Source: Cylicocyclus nassatus
Taxonomy: Eukaryota > Nematoda > Chromadorea > Rhabditida > Strongylidae
NCBI GenBank assembly: GCA_958299035.1
Contig: CATQJL010000223.1
Coordinates: 66,892,371-66,956,370 of the forward strand
Reading direction: 5' to 3'
DNA: 64,000 nucleotides
The notes under the pieces are model-generated. The model was not told the DNA's origin. It was given only the letters and a program-made list of their open reading frames with translations, and did no database searches. Shown here piece after piece: positions 23,512 through 35,941 of the stretch. The translations under genes were made by a program, and so were the position numbers. Position 1 is the first letter of the stretch. Each line of letters begins with the position of its first letter.

Positions 23512-25725
23512 ATGGCGGTCGGTAAGAATAACAACAAAATGGGCAAAAAGGGCGGCAAGAAAAAGGCCGTAGATCCCTTTGCTCGTAAGGAGTGGTACGA
23601 TATTAAAGCGCCTTCGATGTTCTACAATCGCCAAGTCGGCAAGACGCTTATCAACAGGACACAAGGAACTAAGATTGCCTCGGAAGGACTTAAGGGTCGT
23701 GTGTTCGAGGTCTCATTGGCTGATCTGAACGACTCTGAGGCCGACTTCAGGAAGTTCAAGCTTGTATGCGAAGATGTACAGGGAAAGAATGTGCTCACAA
23801 ACTTCCACGCTATGTCCATGACCCGTGACAAGCTGTGCTCCATTGTCAAGAAGTGGCACGTAAGTTCATTTTGTAACTTAGGTTTTATTATTATATATTG
23901 ATTCTCCGTTTTTTGTTCTTCTGGTGGCTTTTTTTCATATTTTGCACCATTCAGACCCTTATCGAAGCCAACGGCGTGTTCAAGACCACCGATGGCTACG
24001 TCCTTCACCTGTTCTGCATTGGTTTCACCAAGCGATCACCTAATCAGGTCAAGAAAACCACATACACAAAAGCCTCCAAGGTCCGAAAGATCAGAGCTAG
24101 AATGCTTGAGCTGATGAAAAGAGAGGTTAGTGATTTTTTCGATATTTATTTTTGAATTCTTTTTTTGTGAGCAACATTTGCATAAGCTCATTTTAACACA
24201 TTGACGACCACGCAGAATTTCAGTTGTCTGCCTTCAGGGACCAAGTCTTTCGCGAATCAGCCCACAAATCCCAACTATAATTATGCATAATGCCATCTAT
24301 AGTACACCTACAGTAGATCTGAAAGGCTGGCAAAAAAAGTAGAGGTTATCCCTAGATTCAGTGCAAAAGAGAGCTTATGGAGTGAGTTTATCTCAAGATG
24401 GTGGTCATTTTAACAAAATTCAAGCCTTGACACAAATGGTGTGTCAAGCGGTCCCACGCGGTAGTCATTGCTTGACACACCATGTGTGTCAAGCTGTCGT
24501 CAATGTGTTAAATGATTTTGAAGCGGATTTTCGAGATTGAGTAAGGAGGGGTGGGTGTAATGCCTGCTATGTTACCAAATAGTGAATCATTGTAATGAGT
24601 ACGAGTTTAGCTGCAGGTAATGCCTCAGATATCAATCAGTAACCTTTTCGACTTCAAAAACCACTGGTATTTTTCTTAAGGAGGGGCAGAAATTGCTGCT
24701 ATATAAAGTTCGGCATCATCCATGCAAGAATCTGCAGAAAGCTGCATAGTAAAACAGTCTGGATTTGGAAAGTAAAAGTTGCTTCGTATGTGGAAATAGC
24801 CTTGATTTATCTTTTTTGGCGATACAAGTTCGTCTTCCGTAGCGCTGCAGCAAATTCAACAGATGCGAATGTTGCTGTTCGATGGTTTTTTCATCAGTGA
24901 AAAGCTTTTAGTGCTTTCTCGTACGATGCGCTGTGATTAATAACCCGGACTTGTATCTCAAGGCGAAAGAAGCTGTTGCTTACTTCATGGGCTCTTTTAG
25001 TTGAGGGCACACCCACTCTCGTTCTTTTTGCTCTTTTCATGATATTCACGCGTTTTACCAATTTTCATAGTTTTCTATAAAACCGTTTTGGTCATCAAAG
25101 AGAGGGTTCTGAAGATGATAAGAGGTAGTGGACTCAAAACATCCTTACTCTTCAATGTATAATACACTAGTAGTGAAAGATCCTTCACTTCAACTGAACT
25201 TATATTTGAAACCAGGCAGATTCGTTATCTCGACGAGTAGTTTATAATTCGTTTTCCTCAATATCTATGGCATATGCTTTCTGCAGTCGCGAGTCTAATG
25301 TGGAATCCTTTCAATTCAACCTAATGACTGCAGTTGCGCGCTATATTTCTGTTGAGTTCCTATGTCAAATCACTGTAGCTTCATGTGATTTTTGATTTTT
25401 CACAGCCGTCCATCAGAGCAAATATCTGAGACTTGTTGTAGTAGTGAATTTTTTGCGATTTTGGTTCCAGGTTTCCGGATGTGACCTGAGAGAAGTGTGC
25501 TCAAAGTTGATCCCAGACTCGATAGGCAAAGACATCGAAAAGGCGTGCCATGGACTTTACCCACTTCAAGACGTGTACATTCGCAAAGTTAAAATCCTGA
25601 AGAAGCCTCGTCTCGATATTGGCCGCCTCATGGAAATGCACGGAGACTCCGTTACTGTTGGCGCAGATGGTGAGAAGGTTGATCGTCCTGACGACTATGA
25701 ACCTCCAATTCAAGAAACCGTCTAA
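23512..25725 (+). CDS. rps-1: 40S ribosomal protein eS1 (RPS3A)
   Basis: A component of the small ribosomal subunit near the mRNA exit region. Three exons, 23512-23859, 23955-24125 and 25471-25725, give 774 nt, 257 aa plus stop, the length I recall for C. elegans RPS-1. Both introns are GT..AG and phase 0. The protein starts [19 protein letters not shown], a basic N-terminus typical of the family. It continues with [34 protein letters not shown] and [19 protein letters not shown] (exon 1), [12 protein letters not shown] (exon 2), then [16 protein letters not shown] and [20 protein letters not shown] (exon 3), all hallmark eS1 segments. The 1.35-kb second intron carries a piggyBac-like MITE. 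The gene is convergent with the insulin-like gene, with 193 bp between stop codons. No defects were seen. Confidence 0.97.
24192..24512. mobile_element. piggyBac-like MITE in rps-1 intron 2
   Basis: TTAA at each edge encloses inverted repeats CACATTGACGAC / GTCGTCAATGTG. TTAA duplication is the piggyBac signature. Inside are the hairpins CTTGACACAAATGGTGTGTCAAG and a neighbouring perfect 11-bp stem GCTTGACACAC / GTGTGTCAAGC (about 24470-24494). No transposase is present. Confidence 0.75.
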
Positions 25726-25766
25726 TTGTTTTTTGTTATGCCTCGGGCTATAAATGTTATTGATTG

Positions 25767-25772
25767 TTTATT
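25767..25772 (-). terminator. Candidate poly(A) signal for insulin-like gene
   Basis: AATAAA on the minus strand lies about 150 nt past the insulin-like stop codon. It sits inside what should be the 3' end of rps-1, so the two convergent transcripts probably overlap. Confidence 0.5.
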
Positions 25773-25918
25773 AAGCGCAGTTACGCATTTATAATACTAT
25801 CAACAAAATATTTATGAGATCTATAACCCAACAATGCTTATACGAGTACATACAACGATTAGGCGAGTGCCAGTGAAGATGGAGTGATGTGTTGGCGATT
25901 AACGGCGGAGACTTTATC

Positions 25919-26284
25919 TTATCCAAATGGATTACAAATAGGGAAGATGTCGGAGAATTCACAACCTTCATCACAGCATTTGTGCATAATCTTTTCGAGC
26001 GAGCTGCTTTCCTCAAGTGCATTGTCGACGCTCCGTCGTCTTCGCCGCATGGGGCAGATCAAGTTGAATGCATCAAGGAAAGAGGGTCCACCTGGAAAAA
26101 GCATGACATTACTTGCCAGCCCCAGCTGGGGAAGTTTAGACTCACCTGGTGGACAGAGTTTGAGTGAACCCGGTTTAGCTTTCCGCTGCCGGACTTCCCT
26201 GTTGACTGATGGTGGTCGCGCGAAGATCCCAAATGTGTATGATAATGCAACCAACGCTAACAACAGCAGCACGGTTTGATGCAT
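25919..26284 (-). CDS. Insulin-like peptide precursor
   Basis: A secreted insulin/IGF-family ligand precursor. Two exons (26284-26146 and 26091-25919) are joined across a 54-nt GT..AG intron and encode 103 aa. Residues 1-22 form a signal peptide with LLLLALVAL as hydrophobic core. The B-chain region starts at LCPPG and ends FLDAFNLIC. A basic cleavage run PMRRRRRSV follows. The A-chain has the insulin spacing CC-3-C-8-C (CCDEGCEFSDIFPIC) and ends NPFG. The layout resembles the C. elegans INS-17/INS-18 type from memory, so I give no symbol. Oddities: 14 residues separate the two B-chain cysteines rather than the usual 11, and the intron is a multiple of three with no stop, so its retention would give an 18-residue insertion. 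An acceptor (TTACCAG) 2 nt before the ATG suggests trans-splicing or a 5' exon. Confidence 0.92.
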   Translation of the reverse strand: MHQTVLLLLALVALSYTFGIFARPPSVNREVRQRKAKPGSLKLCPPGESKLPQLGLASNVMLFPGGPSFLDAFNLICPMRRRRRSVDNALEESSSLEKIMHKCCDEGCEFSDIFPICNPFG

Positions 26285-26462
26285 ACCTGGTAATAGACAA
26301 TGTTTACCACTGAGCCGTCATGAAAGAGTCACGACATAGACTGCGAAACAAAATGCGTGGAATGGGATCGTAATAAATATGGAGTTACGGAAACCGAGAG
26401 ATCTGGAGAGCGGTAAATATGGACTCATTCTGCGGATAGAAAGAGAGGAGGATTTGAATCGT

Positions 26463-26657
26463 GTGGCCGTATTTATCAACGAACCCAGTGAGTTCCGCTA
26501 CCCAGTGGTTAGGCTTGAACCACGAGATCGATATTCAAGAAGCTGATAGGTTCGCGAACCCAGCAGTGCTTTTTGTGAATATTGATCCAACCTGGTGACA
26601 CTGTTTCGCTTACCCAATGGGTAGGGTTGAGTTCTGTTCGTTGATGAATACGGCCAC
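26463..26657. mobile_element. MITE, 195 bp
   Basis: Terminal inverted repeats GTGGCCGTATTTATCAACGA / TCGTTGATGAATACGGCCAC have one mismatch. The interior repeats CTACCCAGTGGTTAGG and TACCCAATGGGTAGGGTTGA around GAACC-type words. It lies just upstream of the insulin-like gene. Confidence 0.75.
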
Positions 26658-29600
26658 TGTTGTGCAGTGAGTAACGACTCAAAGGCATCGGAACCGCGCC
26701 GCTACGTCCACGTCGGAACAGTTTCGACGTCTGTGAGTCGGCGCGAGAGAATCTAGGCAGACAATAAGCGATAGTTGCCGGTCAACGGTGGCAAATTGTG
26801 AATTGTTCGCATGGAGTGTCCACGACTGACTACTCATTTCTTAAAAATGTGATGTTTGTTCTCGAAACCTATGAAAAGGCAAAGAACACAAAAGCTCTAT
26901 GGTTTATCAAGAATTGTTTGCACACCTTATCTTTAGGAAATTCGAAGGTTTCAAAAACGGAATCAACCTTGAACTTGAATCAACTTGAAGAGTTATTTCT
27001 CTACTTCACCAAAGATCTGCTAGAGGAACAAACCAGATAGTTATCATTACCAATTGAAGTCATAGTCATAACCTTAGAGACCATGACGAACACGGAAGAA
27101 AACAAGCAACATTCGATTTGGCAACTCATAATATAAAAAAAAAATCAGAGACCATTCTCCTAAGCTGAGTTCAAAATTGGGCTTAGTTGTGTGTGGTTGG
27201 AGTAGATGTTTTTCTCCAATGGTTCATCGCTGTTTGCGTGGGAAATCTAATTTTGAGAATGTGAGAGATCCATATTTATGCCAATGGGTTCAAAAGCAAC
27301 TCTCTTTGAACGTATTATGAAATTTCAAAAAGTGAATAAATGTGAATCCTTGAGGAATCCAGAAAGTGAGTGAGTCTGCTAATGAGATAAATATATATAA
27401 CTATTAGAACATAGGCGTGTCAAAAGTTTGACCTTTAGTATGGGCACAAAGCAAATAGTTTAGTATTTTTTTGAAAAAGTTTAGCGTTAATGGTTGTTTA
27501 CATGAAAGTAGGGAACTTCTGTGAAAATTAGCAATTAAAATGCGTAGAAATCTAACGCCAGTCGATTAGATAACTTTTGGCGAAAGATTACGCATTTGTG
27601 ATTTTGGCGTCTATACTTTGTTGCTCCAGCAGCGCGGTGTAAATTTCCCGCCGACATATGACGCGTCCGCACTCCGGACCAAGATTGAGGCGGAAAAATT
27701 TGAGAATGGAGTGTGCGACAAGTATCTGTTGTTCTGAAGCCTATTGTTGTGCTGTGGAAATAATGACTGAAGACGAATTCGAGGAAAATATGCACAAAAC
27801 GGACAAGAACGATTTTTTGCTTTTGCGAGCGGCTGCACCGCGGTTGTGGCATGGCTTTGCTGAAAGCATGCCTGCAGATATATAAGTACTGTGAATGACA
27901 GATCATGCATTCTAGAAAAGATTTCTTCATCCAGTTTTGAAATAATACAAAAAGAATTAGTCCAAATCAAAGTGTGGGTGAAGCGAATTTTTCAAACGTC
28001 TTCTCAGCTTTGAAGTACTTGGCCAAGATTATCCCCGGAACTTAAATAATGATGGCAATATTTTAGGAAACTTCGAGAATTTTCTCATGGACTATTGAGA
28101 TTGTGACTGAGATTGATGTCATAGGGTACAATTTTAGCAAAACGCAAATTGTTCCTTTTTCTGTAAGGAACTCGATGAGATCAGAGGAAAAGGACATTGC
28201 GTGAGTCAGTACACGAAACGATGTAAGGAGTATCCACGAGAAAACAAATGTGTGGAGTCAACATAAACGAAAACATAAGATATTTGAATAGCCCCCCCCC
28301 CCCTCCTAGCTGCCCTTCCTTTCCCCTGCTTGTCTTTTCTTTGAGGTGGGGCCTTCATGTGTTATCTGTTTCTGTTGAGTGAATATAAGTGGGGTGTAAA
28401 AAATTTTGCCAAAATTCTATTCTTTATTAGTTTTTTGTCATAATAGTTAATGTTGTGTTTTGTAGTACAAACTACAATAATAAAAAAATGAAAATCGTTA
28501 CTAGTTTTAAAAAAAATCTATCAGCGCAGTTTTTCGTGGAAGTACATAGGTGACGGAACGTTCATAAACAAACATTAGTTTTACTAGAATTTTTACATTT
28601 TTTGCCTACTACATAATTCATTGAACTTTCAAGTTCTGTGCGTATTCTTTACCAGCAGATATCGCCAACAATATCTTGGCTCTATCTTGACTTTAGAGAT
28701 CCAAAAAGTGCATGAGCGAAATCAAGATTTATGGAAAGTGGACAACCAAATTATTTTCCACTTAGAAGATATTTGCAACCTAATTCATGAGGGAAAGGCG
28801 AGCAGAAGGATGAATATCGCAAAGAAAATGATTTTCGAAGCATGGGAGTGCCATACGCCTACTCGCTCTTTGACTCGATCAAATCCATTGAAAGATTTTA
28901 TGAACATTTACGTTCACATAAATCTGACCCTGTGATACATAAAGTAATAATTCGAGGGAAGGGCGTTGCACTTTTGATAAGTCATACGAGAACTATAAGC
29001 ATGAGATAAAAGAAAAGTTAAGATTTTACTATAGATCTTCAAAAAAGTCAGAAAAACGTTAGAACGAAAGCAGAATTGCGCTTTTCAAACAATTACAGGT
29101 CTGAAAAACAGAATTATTGCAAAAGTTAAAGCTAATCATATTTCCGATGAAAGAATCTCACGTATGATTGCAGTAGCAGATTTATGCAGTGATGATAGTG
29201 TTGATGGCTTAAATCATCATTTCCTACAAAATTTCTCGTCATTCCTCTCAATTTTTTCCTTGAACACATCGCTTTCAGAGAGGAAGGATGTGACGCAAAT
29301 GCAAGTTAGCAAGCTTTTGCTAGCTTGTTAGAAGTAGCATTCATCTCTATCAGTTTCCTTCAAAAAGTATGGTGCCATACGAAAAGACGTATCTATATTA
29401 CTGTAGATCAAGAGAGGAAGACACGATAACCTTCTTATCTCTCAGGGAAACCTCTAGAAACTGTAATTGCTAGAAGAGTATCATCCTGCCAGTCAGGTTT
29501 TACGAGGAGAGTGAGGTTTTGAATTATTTGGATTTGTAACGAATATTAATACTCAAAGACTAAAAATGAGTCTATTGATGATCAAGATAGAAAGATACAA

Positions 29601-32046
29601 TGACTTCTCATTCCTATGAAACACTTTCATAAACGAGAAACATGTTAAACAGCAAAACAGGAGGAGAAAATGCTGCGCAAGCTGATTGATGCTTACTTAT
29701 AAACTCGTTATCTATTAAGGTAAACACAGACAAGCATGTAAACCTAATTGTATTTAGAATCTGATTAAAATTCGTCAGATAGGCGTCATTCCAACATCAT
29801 GCAATTGATAAGATGATGGTATGTCAATCATTCAATGCAGCAATGCAAACACCAAATTATATGTCGAAAATAGGATGGAAAATAAACAAAAACTATTGTT
29901 TTCCTTCTATGTAGTTCAAAAGTCGCATTAAACATCAGACTCTTTCCGAAAATAGTCCATTTTTGGAGAAATTTGCACTGCTTATTTATTTTTCTTCAGC
30001 TTCGCGATTTGAAACTTTTTTTTTCAGAAAACACAGTCAAAGCCGATAGTAGATTAACCATATTGAAAAAATTCTGAAAAAATTTCAATTGTTCAAATCA
30101 TTTTCATGCTAAAATACACTTAAAAACGCTAAAAAGTGTTACTTCAAATTACAAAAAAAAAACAGCATTATTTTGGGACGGGCTAATACAAGACTAAGAA
30201 CGCAAAGGTTGGGCAAGAATGATTTTCTTTGCCATTTCACTCCCCCTCTCTCAGCAATAACGGAATGACCACATTCAACGTGTGTGATGAATGAGAATGA
30301 GATTGGAATCAGCGCGACCAATGGAGATGAATTGTAGCTTAGCTGATTCAGATAGGCATGTTGAGAATGTGCAGGGATTTCCGCAAATTCAGAATGTGAA
30401 TAGGATTACTGTAAGTGGGAAAGGAGAAAAAATTTAGCTCGAGTGTTTATATGTATTGTTCATGAGCATTTTATGCATGAAGAGTCAATGTTGCAACATA
30501 AGTTGCAAAGGGATCAACGTGGGTAGATTATAGAGATTGTTCATTGTGCAGATCAATATAGAAGAATGATTTGCGTCAGTTTCAATGAAATATATACAAG
30601 AATTTTATAATTCCAATAGACACTGCGATTTTTTGGCTATTGCAGCAAGAAAATACGGGCAAATAATGTTTAAGCCTCACAAGTTTGTTAAGTTGTTGTT
30701 TCTCCAGTCTATCGTTTAAGTAAAAACGCTTTTGTTTAACAAACCTGGGTGACTCAAACATTATCATAAAATCAAGACAAAGCCCAGGTCTCATAATCAG
30801 AAAACATATAGAATATTGGCTAAAGAGCTCCGGTGGGGTCATAAGGCTTGCAAAATATTCGTTCAAACTTTCTTAGAAACAAGGTCTACTCTATATCATT
30901 TTTTTATTACACATTGCATGTCGTAATCTTATATAATATAACTGAGAATTTATTTCAATCAATAATTTAGAATTCCAAGGAAAAAGGAAAACTATGTATG
31001 CGTAAAAAAGTGTGCTTGGGCTGAAAAAATCCGATTAGCATTATGTTTGATGAAGAAAAGTGAATAGCAAAGATTACGTCGTACTATGCTTTGTAGGAAT
31101 TTGGTGACTGAAATTTAAAATAATGTAATGCAAAAGTTTCTCTTATTTGCTTGTATTGTGGCGATGTACCCCCAACGACATCTGCTTCAACCACTATTAC
31201 ATAGACTTATGATTTTTTCTGATCTATTTCAAATAAATTCACTGAAGCTGAAGAAGAGAACACATTTTCCAAATTCTAATACTTATGTTCTATTATGATA
31301 ATAACCCATTTTCAAAGAAGATGCACCTCAAAAATCAAGTTTTTAGGAGTTAAAATGAATTGAAAAGTGAATCGAAATTGAATGGATGCTAAGTAAGTCG
31401 TAAATGTAGAACAATGGTGTAGTTATATGGTCATAATCTTGAAGCTCCTACTGAGGAGAGAAAGGATTATTTCTCAGGCTATGGATTTTGCCATATGAGT
31501 GAGCCGCCTAAATAGAAATGTATCAAGGCAATTTCGCTTAAGTTGCTTTATGAAAAAAGTAATGGTTCAAGATAACTCGAATTTCCTAAACACGAATCTC
31601 AAGACATTTTTTCCATAATCGCATAAATTCAGAAAAATTCACATAGCGTCATGTACCGGAAGAATGCTAAAGGGATTTCGGATTTGATCTTACTGACGAA
31701 GTAGCTCGGTCAACTAATTCAGGAAGCGAAGAGGCGGTTAGCAACGGCTAATCGGCTGCATAGATAACGGCCGGATCATTAGTCGCAAAAAGCACAAAGA
31801 AGAGTAAGAAGTTCTCAAGGTGTACAGCCGAAGCACTCAAAGTATTGCGATGAACAGGTGATCTCAGGTGCAGCTCAAAAAATTGGAAAAAATTTCGAGA
31901 ACTTCGGGACAGTCATGTGCTTTCCCCGTCTTTCAAAAATATTCCATGACTCTAGTGAATTGAGAAGTGTCAGCACCTTTATTTGTGGCGTGAAATGGGA
32001 ATTCACTACAACTTTACATTGTTGACTTCTCTTTCTTATTATCATA
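26658..32046. other. 5.4 kb AT-rich intergenic sequence, no gene recognised
   Basis: Frames of 80-131 codons occur (for example 26798-27040, 27535-27930, 28621-28935) but none shows a domain, a supported splice structure or similarity I recognise. A C-rich run lies at about 28294. A rapidly evolving or non-coding RNA gene cannot be excluded. Confidence 0.4.
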
Positions 32047-32090
32047 CTAGCGACCCTACGGGTCGCTAGCAAGTGGGTCGGGGCAGATAC
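32047..32090 (-). mobile_element. Helitron 3' end (minus strand)
   Basis: Read on the minus strand, GCGACCC-GTA-GGGTCGC forms a perfect 7-bp hairpin that runs straight into CTAG followed by T, the canonical Helitron 3' terminus. The element body would extend to higher coordinates, toward the tandem array at 32.6-34.0 kb. I did not find its 5' TC end. Confidence 0.6.
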
Positions 32091-32639
32091 AATATAAGAG
32101 CTTAGTTGTGACTATAAATATTTCAAATGAGTTTCCCATTCCTTTCCTGAGAACATTTTTGCGAGACGTAATCTACAAAAGGAGCACAGCTCGAAGAAGC
32201 GATAATCTCCATAAATCATTCAGCATTTCTCGAGACTCCTGCCACAACTATGCATGGAGAATATTATTTTTCTCTTGTTCACCACGTTATCTTGAATTTC
32301 CCTTCCTCACAGAAACATTCAGATGAAAAAAACCCCCCACTTTTCCACCCTCTCAAAGAGAATTCGCTCTTCCAGTTCTTCTCAACAAGTTCCATAAAAG
32401 ATCGCTAAGTAAGTAGCAGAACATCTATCGTTTTGGAAGTAGAAATACACCATAAGAATTAGTGTACTACAAAAAACACTTTTCTCTCAGAATCAATTCC
32501 GACAGCAACGAAATCAATCGTCCAAGAACTTTATCAGAGAATCCTTCAATTTTTTCGCCAAAGGAAAATGAAGCTTTACTACAAAAAGAGATCTCTCCCC
32601 GAAAAGCACGACTACTGATCCACCTAAAGATCGTCAATC

Positions 32640-33985
32640 ATAAGAACTGTACAAACGTACAAAAATTGTTTATCTGTCCGATCAAATTGCCCTACGTGCC
32701 GCTTACAGACCAATATAACTATTCAAAGAGACAAATTATGCCCTACGTGCCGCTTGAAGACCGTTTAAAAATTATAGGAACTCCCCCAAACGTACAAAAA
32801 TCTATTTCCCTGTCCAATCGAGTAGCCCTACGTGCCGCTTACAGACCGATATAACTATTCAAAGAGACCATTTTGCCCTATGTGCCGCTTGAAGACCGAA
32901 AACCAACTACGACTCAAACAAAAAGAAAACAACAAATTCAAGTACTTGCAGCGTATTTTCAAATTGCCGTGCTTGTCCCTTTAGGGCTTTCAATTCTGAG
33001 AACTGCCCCAAGCGCACAAAAATCTGTTTCCCTGTCCGATCGGGTTGCCCTACGTGCCGCTTACAGCCGATAGTAAACATTCACTAAGGAAATTTATGCC
33101 CTATGTGCCGCTTGAAGACCGTTTAAAAATTACAAGAACTCCCCCAAACGTACAAAAATCTATTTCCCTGTCCAATCGAGTAGCCCTACGTGCCGCTTAC
33201 AGACCGATATAACCATTCAAAGAGACAATTTTGCCCTATGTGCCGCTTGAAGACCGAAAACCAACTACGACTCAAACAAAAAGAAAACAACAAATTCAAG
33301 TACTTGCAGCGTATTTTCAAATTGCCGTGCTTGTCACTTTAGGGCTTTCAATTCTGAGAACTGCCCCAAGCGCACAAAAATCTGTTTCCCTGTCCGATCG
33401 GGTTGCCCTACGTGCCGCTTACAGCCGATAGTAAACATTCACTAAGGAAATTTATGCCCTATGTGCCGCTTGAAGACCGTTTAAAAATTACAGGAACTCC
33501 CCCAAACGTACAAAAATCTATTTCCGTGTCCAATCGAGTAGCCCTACGTGCCGCTTACAGACCGATATAACCATTCAAAGAGACAATTTTGCCCTATGTG
33601 CCGCTTGAAGACCGTTTAAAAATTACAGGAACTCCCCCAAACGTACAAAAATCTATTTCCCTGTCCAATCGAGTAGCCCTACGTGCCGCTTACAGACCGA
33701 TATAACCATTCAAAGAGACAATTTTGCCCTATGCGCCGCTTGAAGACCGTTTAAAAATTATATGAATTCCCCCAAACGTACAAAAATCTATTTCCCTGTC
33801 CAATCGAGTAGCCCTACGTGCCCTTACAGACCGATATAACCATTCAAAGAGACAATTTATGCCCTATGCGCCGCTTGAAAACCGTTTAAAAATTACAGGA
33901 ACTCCCCCAAACGCACAAAACTCTGTTACCCTGCGCGATCGAATTGCCCTACGTGCCGCTTACACACCGATACCTAGTTGAAAGC
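32640..33985. repeat. Complex tandem array of 135- and 222-bp units
   Basis: Units are marked by CCCTACGTGCCGCTTACAG, starting near 32690, 32826, 33048, 33184, 33406, 33542, 33677, 33812 and 33947. Spacing is 136, 222, 136, 222, 136, 135, 135, 135. Each unit also has a sister half-repeat CCCTATGTGCCGCTTGAAG. The 222-bp units carry an extra ~86-bp block (CCAACTACGACTCAAAC and following). A 136+222 higher-order repeat of 358 bp occurs twice. The plus strand reads as PYVPLEDR...VALRAAYRPI with a stop in every unit, so it is not a protein repeat. Confidence 0.9.
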
Positions 33986-35412
33986 ACCGGCGGGACCCAG
34001 TCACACAAGCAAAGCAAGGCTGTTGTTAGATAAACCCTTTCAAAAGTACCAGCGAGACCAAGTTACTCACGCACTCTCTTGTTTACACGCGGAAGCAAGA
34101 TAATCCTAAAGTGACTGTTCTTAGTTAGAGCATTTTTACCAAGCGTTGAGAACATAGATGAATTTAGCACAAGTCAAGCTGTTACGCAATTTGGCATCAT
34201 TTCAAAAGCAACTAATAGGAGTACAACATATTTAGAAGACATATTCTAGGATAACAAGCTCGAGAAAAAAGCAGGTACAAATAACACACCCGGACACTGG
34301 CGATCCAGTCTCAAAATCATCTCAAAATCATTGCGACACTCATTATTGCCTTTCGAAATACGTGTGACCCTTTTACGAAAATATGCTTAGTCACTGGTTT
34401 TGAAATTTGGCACCGTTCCAAAACGCTTGCCACTTGGCAACAATCCAATTCCAAAGATAAGTGTATTTCATCATAATTTTTACGTCTGCGGCCTCCTCGT
34501 TGGTCATGATCCATCTATCAGCGGCTTAATGGGTAAACAACGAATTCGTTATATATTACGTAGTGACATACTGTGGTTATAATAGTTTTAAAATTCGTAA
34601 AAAAATTTTTGAAAGAGGACCCTCTCCCTTTACTCATCGTTAGCAGCTCCGCAAGATTACTCAGATCCCCTGCTTTCCGGTAAAGGATCGATCAAAACTA
34701 TCTCTCAACCCAGTACCGTAATCTTTCCAAGCGAACCAATAAGCGTCCTCAATTGCGGTAGTGGGCAAAAGTTCAAAGTGAACATCTTGGCCATGGATGA
34801 CTTTTATCTGCTGCTTGGGCAATGATTTACTCTTCCAACCAATACTCAAGGGTTCAATTACCCACGCCCCCTAAAATTCTTTCAAGGAGCACATCTGTGC
34901 TTAACTTCCCTTGCAAACAGTTGCTCAAAATAGGTAGGAGCAGGAACAGAACTGCACAGCAAGCGGGCAATTCAGCAATCATATCAAAATACAGTTCATC
35001 ATCGGAAATTAAAAATTTATGCGTGCGTAGATATAGACTCATCAAATTGCAGGATGTTGAGTAAATTTGCACATTTCATCTAAAAAGCCTTTGGGCTTTG
35101 CTCTGATGATATAATTTATATGACAACGGCCACTTTAAAAGCAAAACTGGGAAGTTATGCTTTGCATGGAACTTGTAGGCGCAGAGTTTCGCAAGGAGTA
35201 TGGAAAATGTAGAGGGCGCAGATGGAGACACAAAATTGAAGACAGAGCGAAGACACAAGGACTTGTTCTCGCCTGTTTATTTCTTCTTAATATAATGAGG
35301 AAACTTTTGGGGATGTACATCAATCTGCTCACAATTCTCAAGAGCTTTACTTTCCAAAATTCTGCCAAAATAATATCAACTTGGTAAGCCTTCCTACAAT
35401 AAGATATATATA
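33986..35412. other. Unassigned sequence right of the tandem array
   Basis: An imperfect duplication (GAAAGCACCGGCGGGACCCA versus AAAAGTACCAGCGAGACCAA) lies at about 33976-34065. Short minus-strand frames at 34661-35072 look like a secreted-protein start followed by a tail, but no splice joins them in frame. Confidence 0.4.
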
Positions 35413-35659
35413 TTAGGTCGGTGCAAAAGTTTTGTCAGTTTTTTCAATTCATCGAGAGACACGCTAGAATGAAAATGAACAAACATCTTAGAGTGTACCC
35501 TATGCAAAATTTTTTCTTCTTTCCAGCTGCTAAACTCTCATTGTGTTTCGTTGAGAAAATGACGAGATATTTGCTGGAAATTACAACCACTCGTTTTTAC
35601 CATGTCCAACTTTCGCTAATTTTTGAATTTTTAGTATGAGACTTTTGGAAGAGCCCTAA
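35413..35659. mobile_element. Mariner-type MITE, 247 bp
   Basis: It starts TTAGGTCGGTGCAAAAGTTT after a TA-rich flank, a mariner-like terminus. It ends ATGAGACTTTTGGAAGAG then CCCTAA. A related copy lies at 62610-62853. Non-coding. Confidence 0.65.
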
Positions 35660-35854
35660 TAACCACCAGATAGGGCAAACCTTTTACCAACTTAAGCTTA
35701 AAAACAAAAATGCGCATACATGTCTCACTTCATCTTCTTACTTTCAGGTCACATCTTTCCTTAGGAGTAAGGTAAATGGCGAATACAACCTATTGCATTG
35801 TACCGAAAACAAGGGCTATGCATGTAATTCATCTTGTAGTATATGCCATAACTT

Positions 35855-35879
35855 AGTACTCTGCGTTGATACCACTGCT
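35855..35879 (-). other. cDNA-amplification adapter (artefact)
   Basis: The 25 nt match the SMART-type oligo beginning AGCAGTGGTATCAACGCAG, read on the minus strand. It is a laboratory sequence inside the assembly, so the join here may be chimeric. Confidence 0.93.
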
Positions 35880-35941
35880 ACTGGATTGGTAGTCAAGACT
35901 TATAAATCCGGAGAAGCTAATTGCAAATCAAAAATGTAGTA

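Noticed and set aside
28621..28935. 104-codon frame with many Arg/His residues
   Set aside because: No recognisable domain or splice partner. It could be a decayed element fragment, but I could not match it.
32462..33431. Protein with PYVPLEDR / VALRAAY repeats
   Set aside because: Every tandem unit contains a stop and unit lengths shift the frame, so it is repeat DNA.
32640..33985. CRISPR array
   Set aside because: Repeat units are contiguous with conserved 'spacers', and the genome is eukaryotic.
34661..35072. Two-exon secreted protein on the minus strand
   Set aside because: A signal-like start and a plausible tail exist, but no GT..AG choice joined them in frame.
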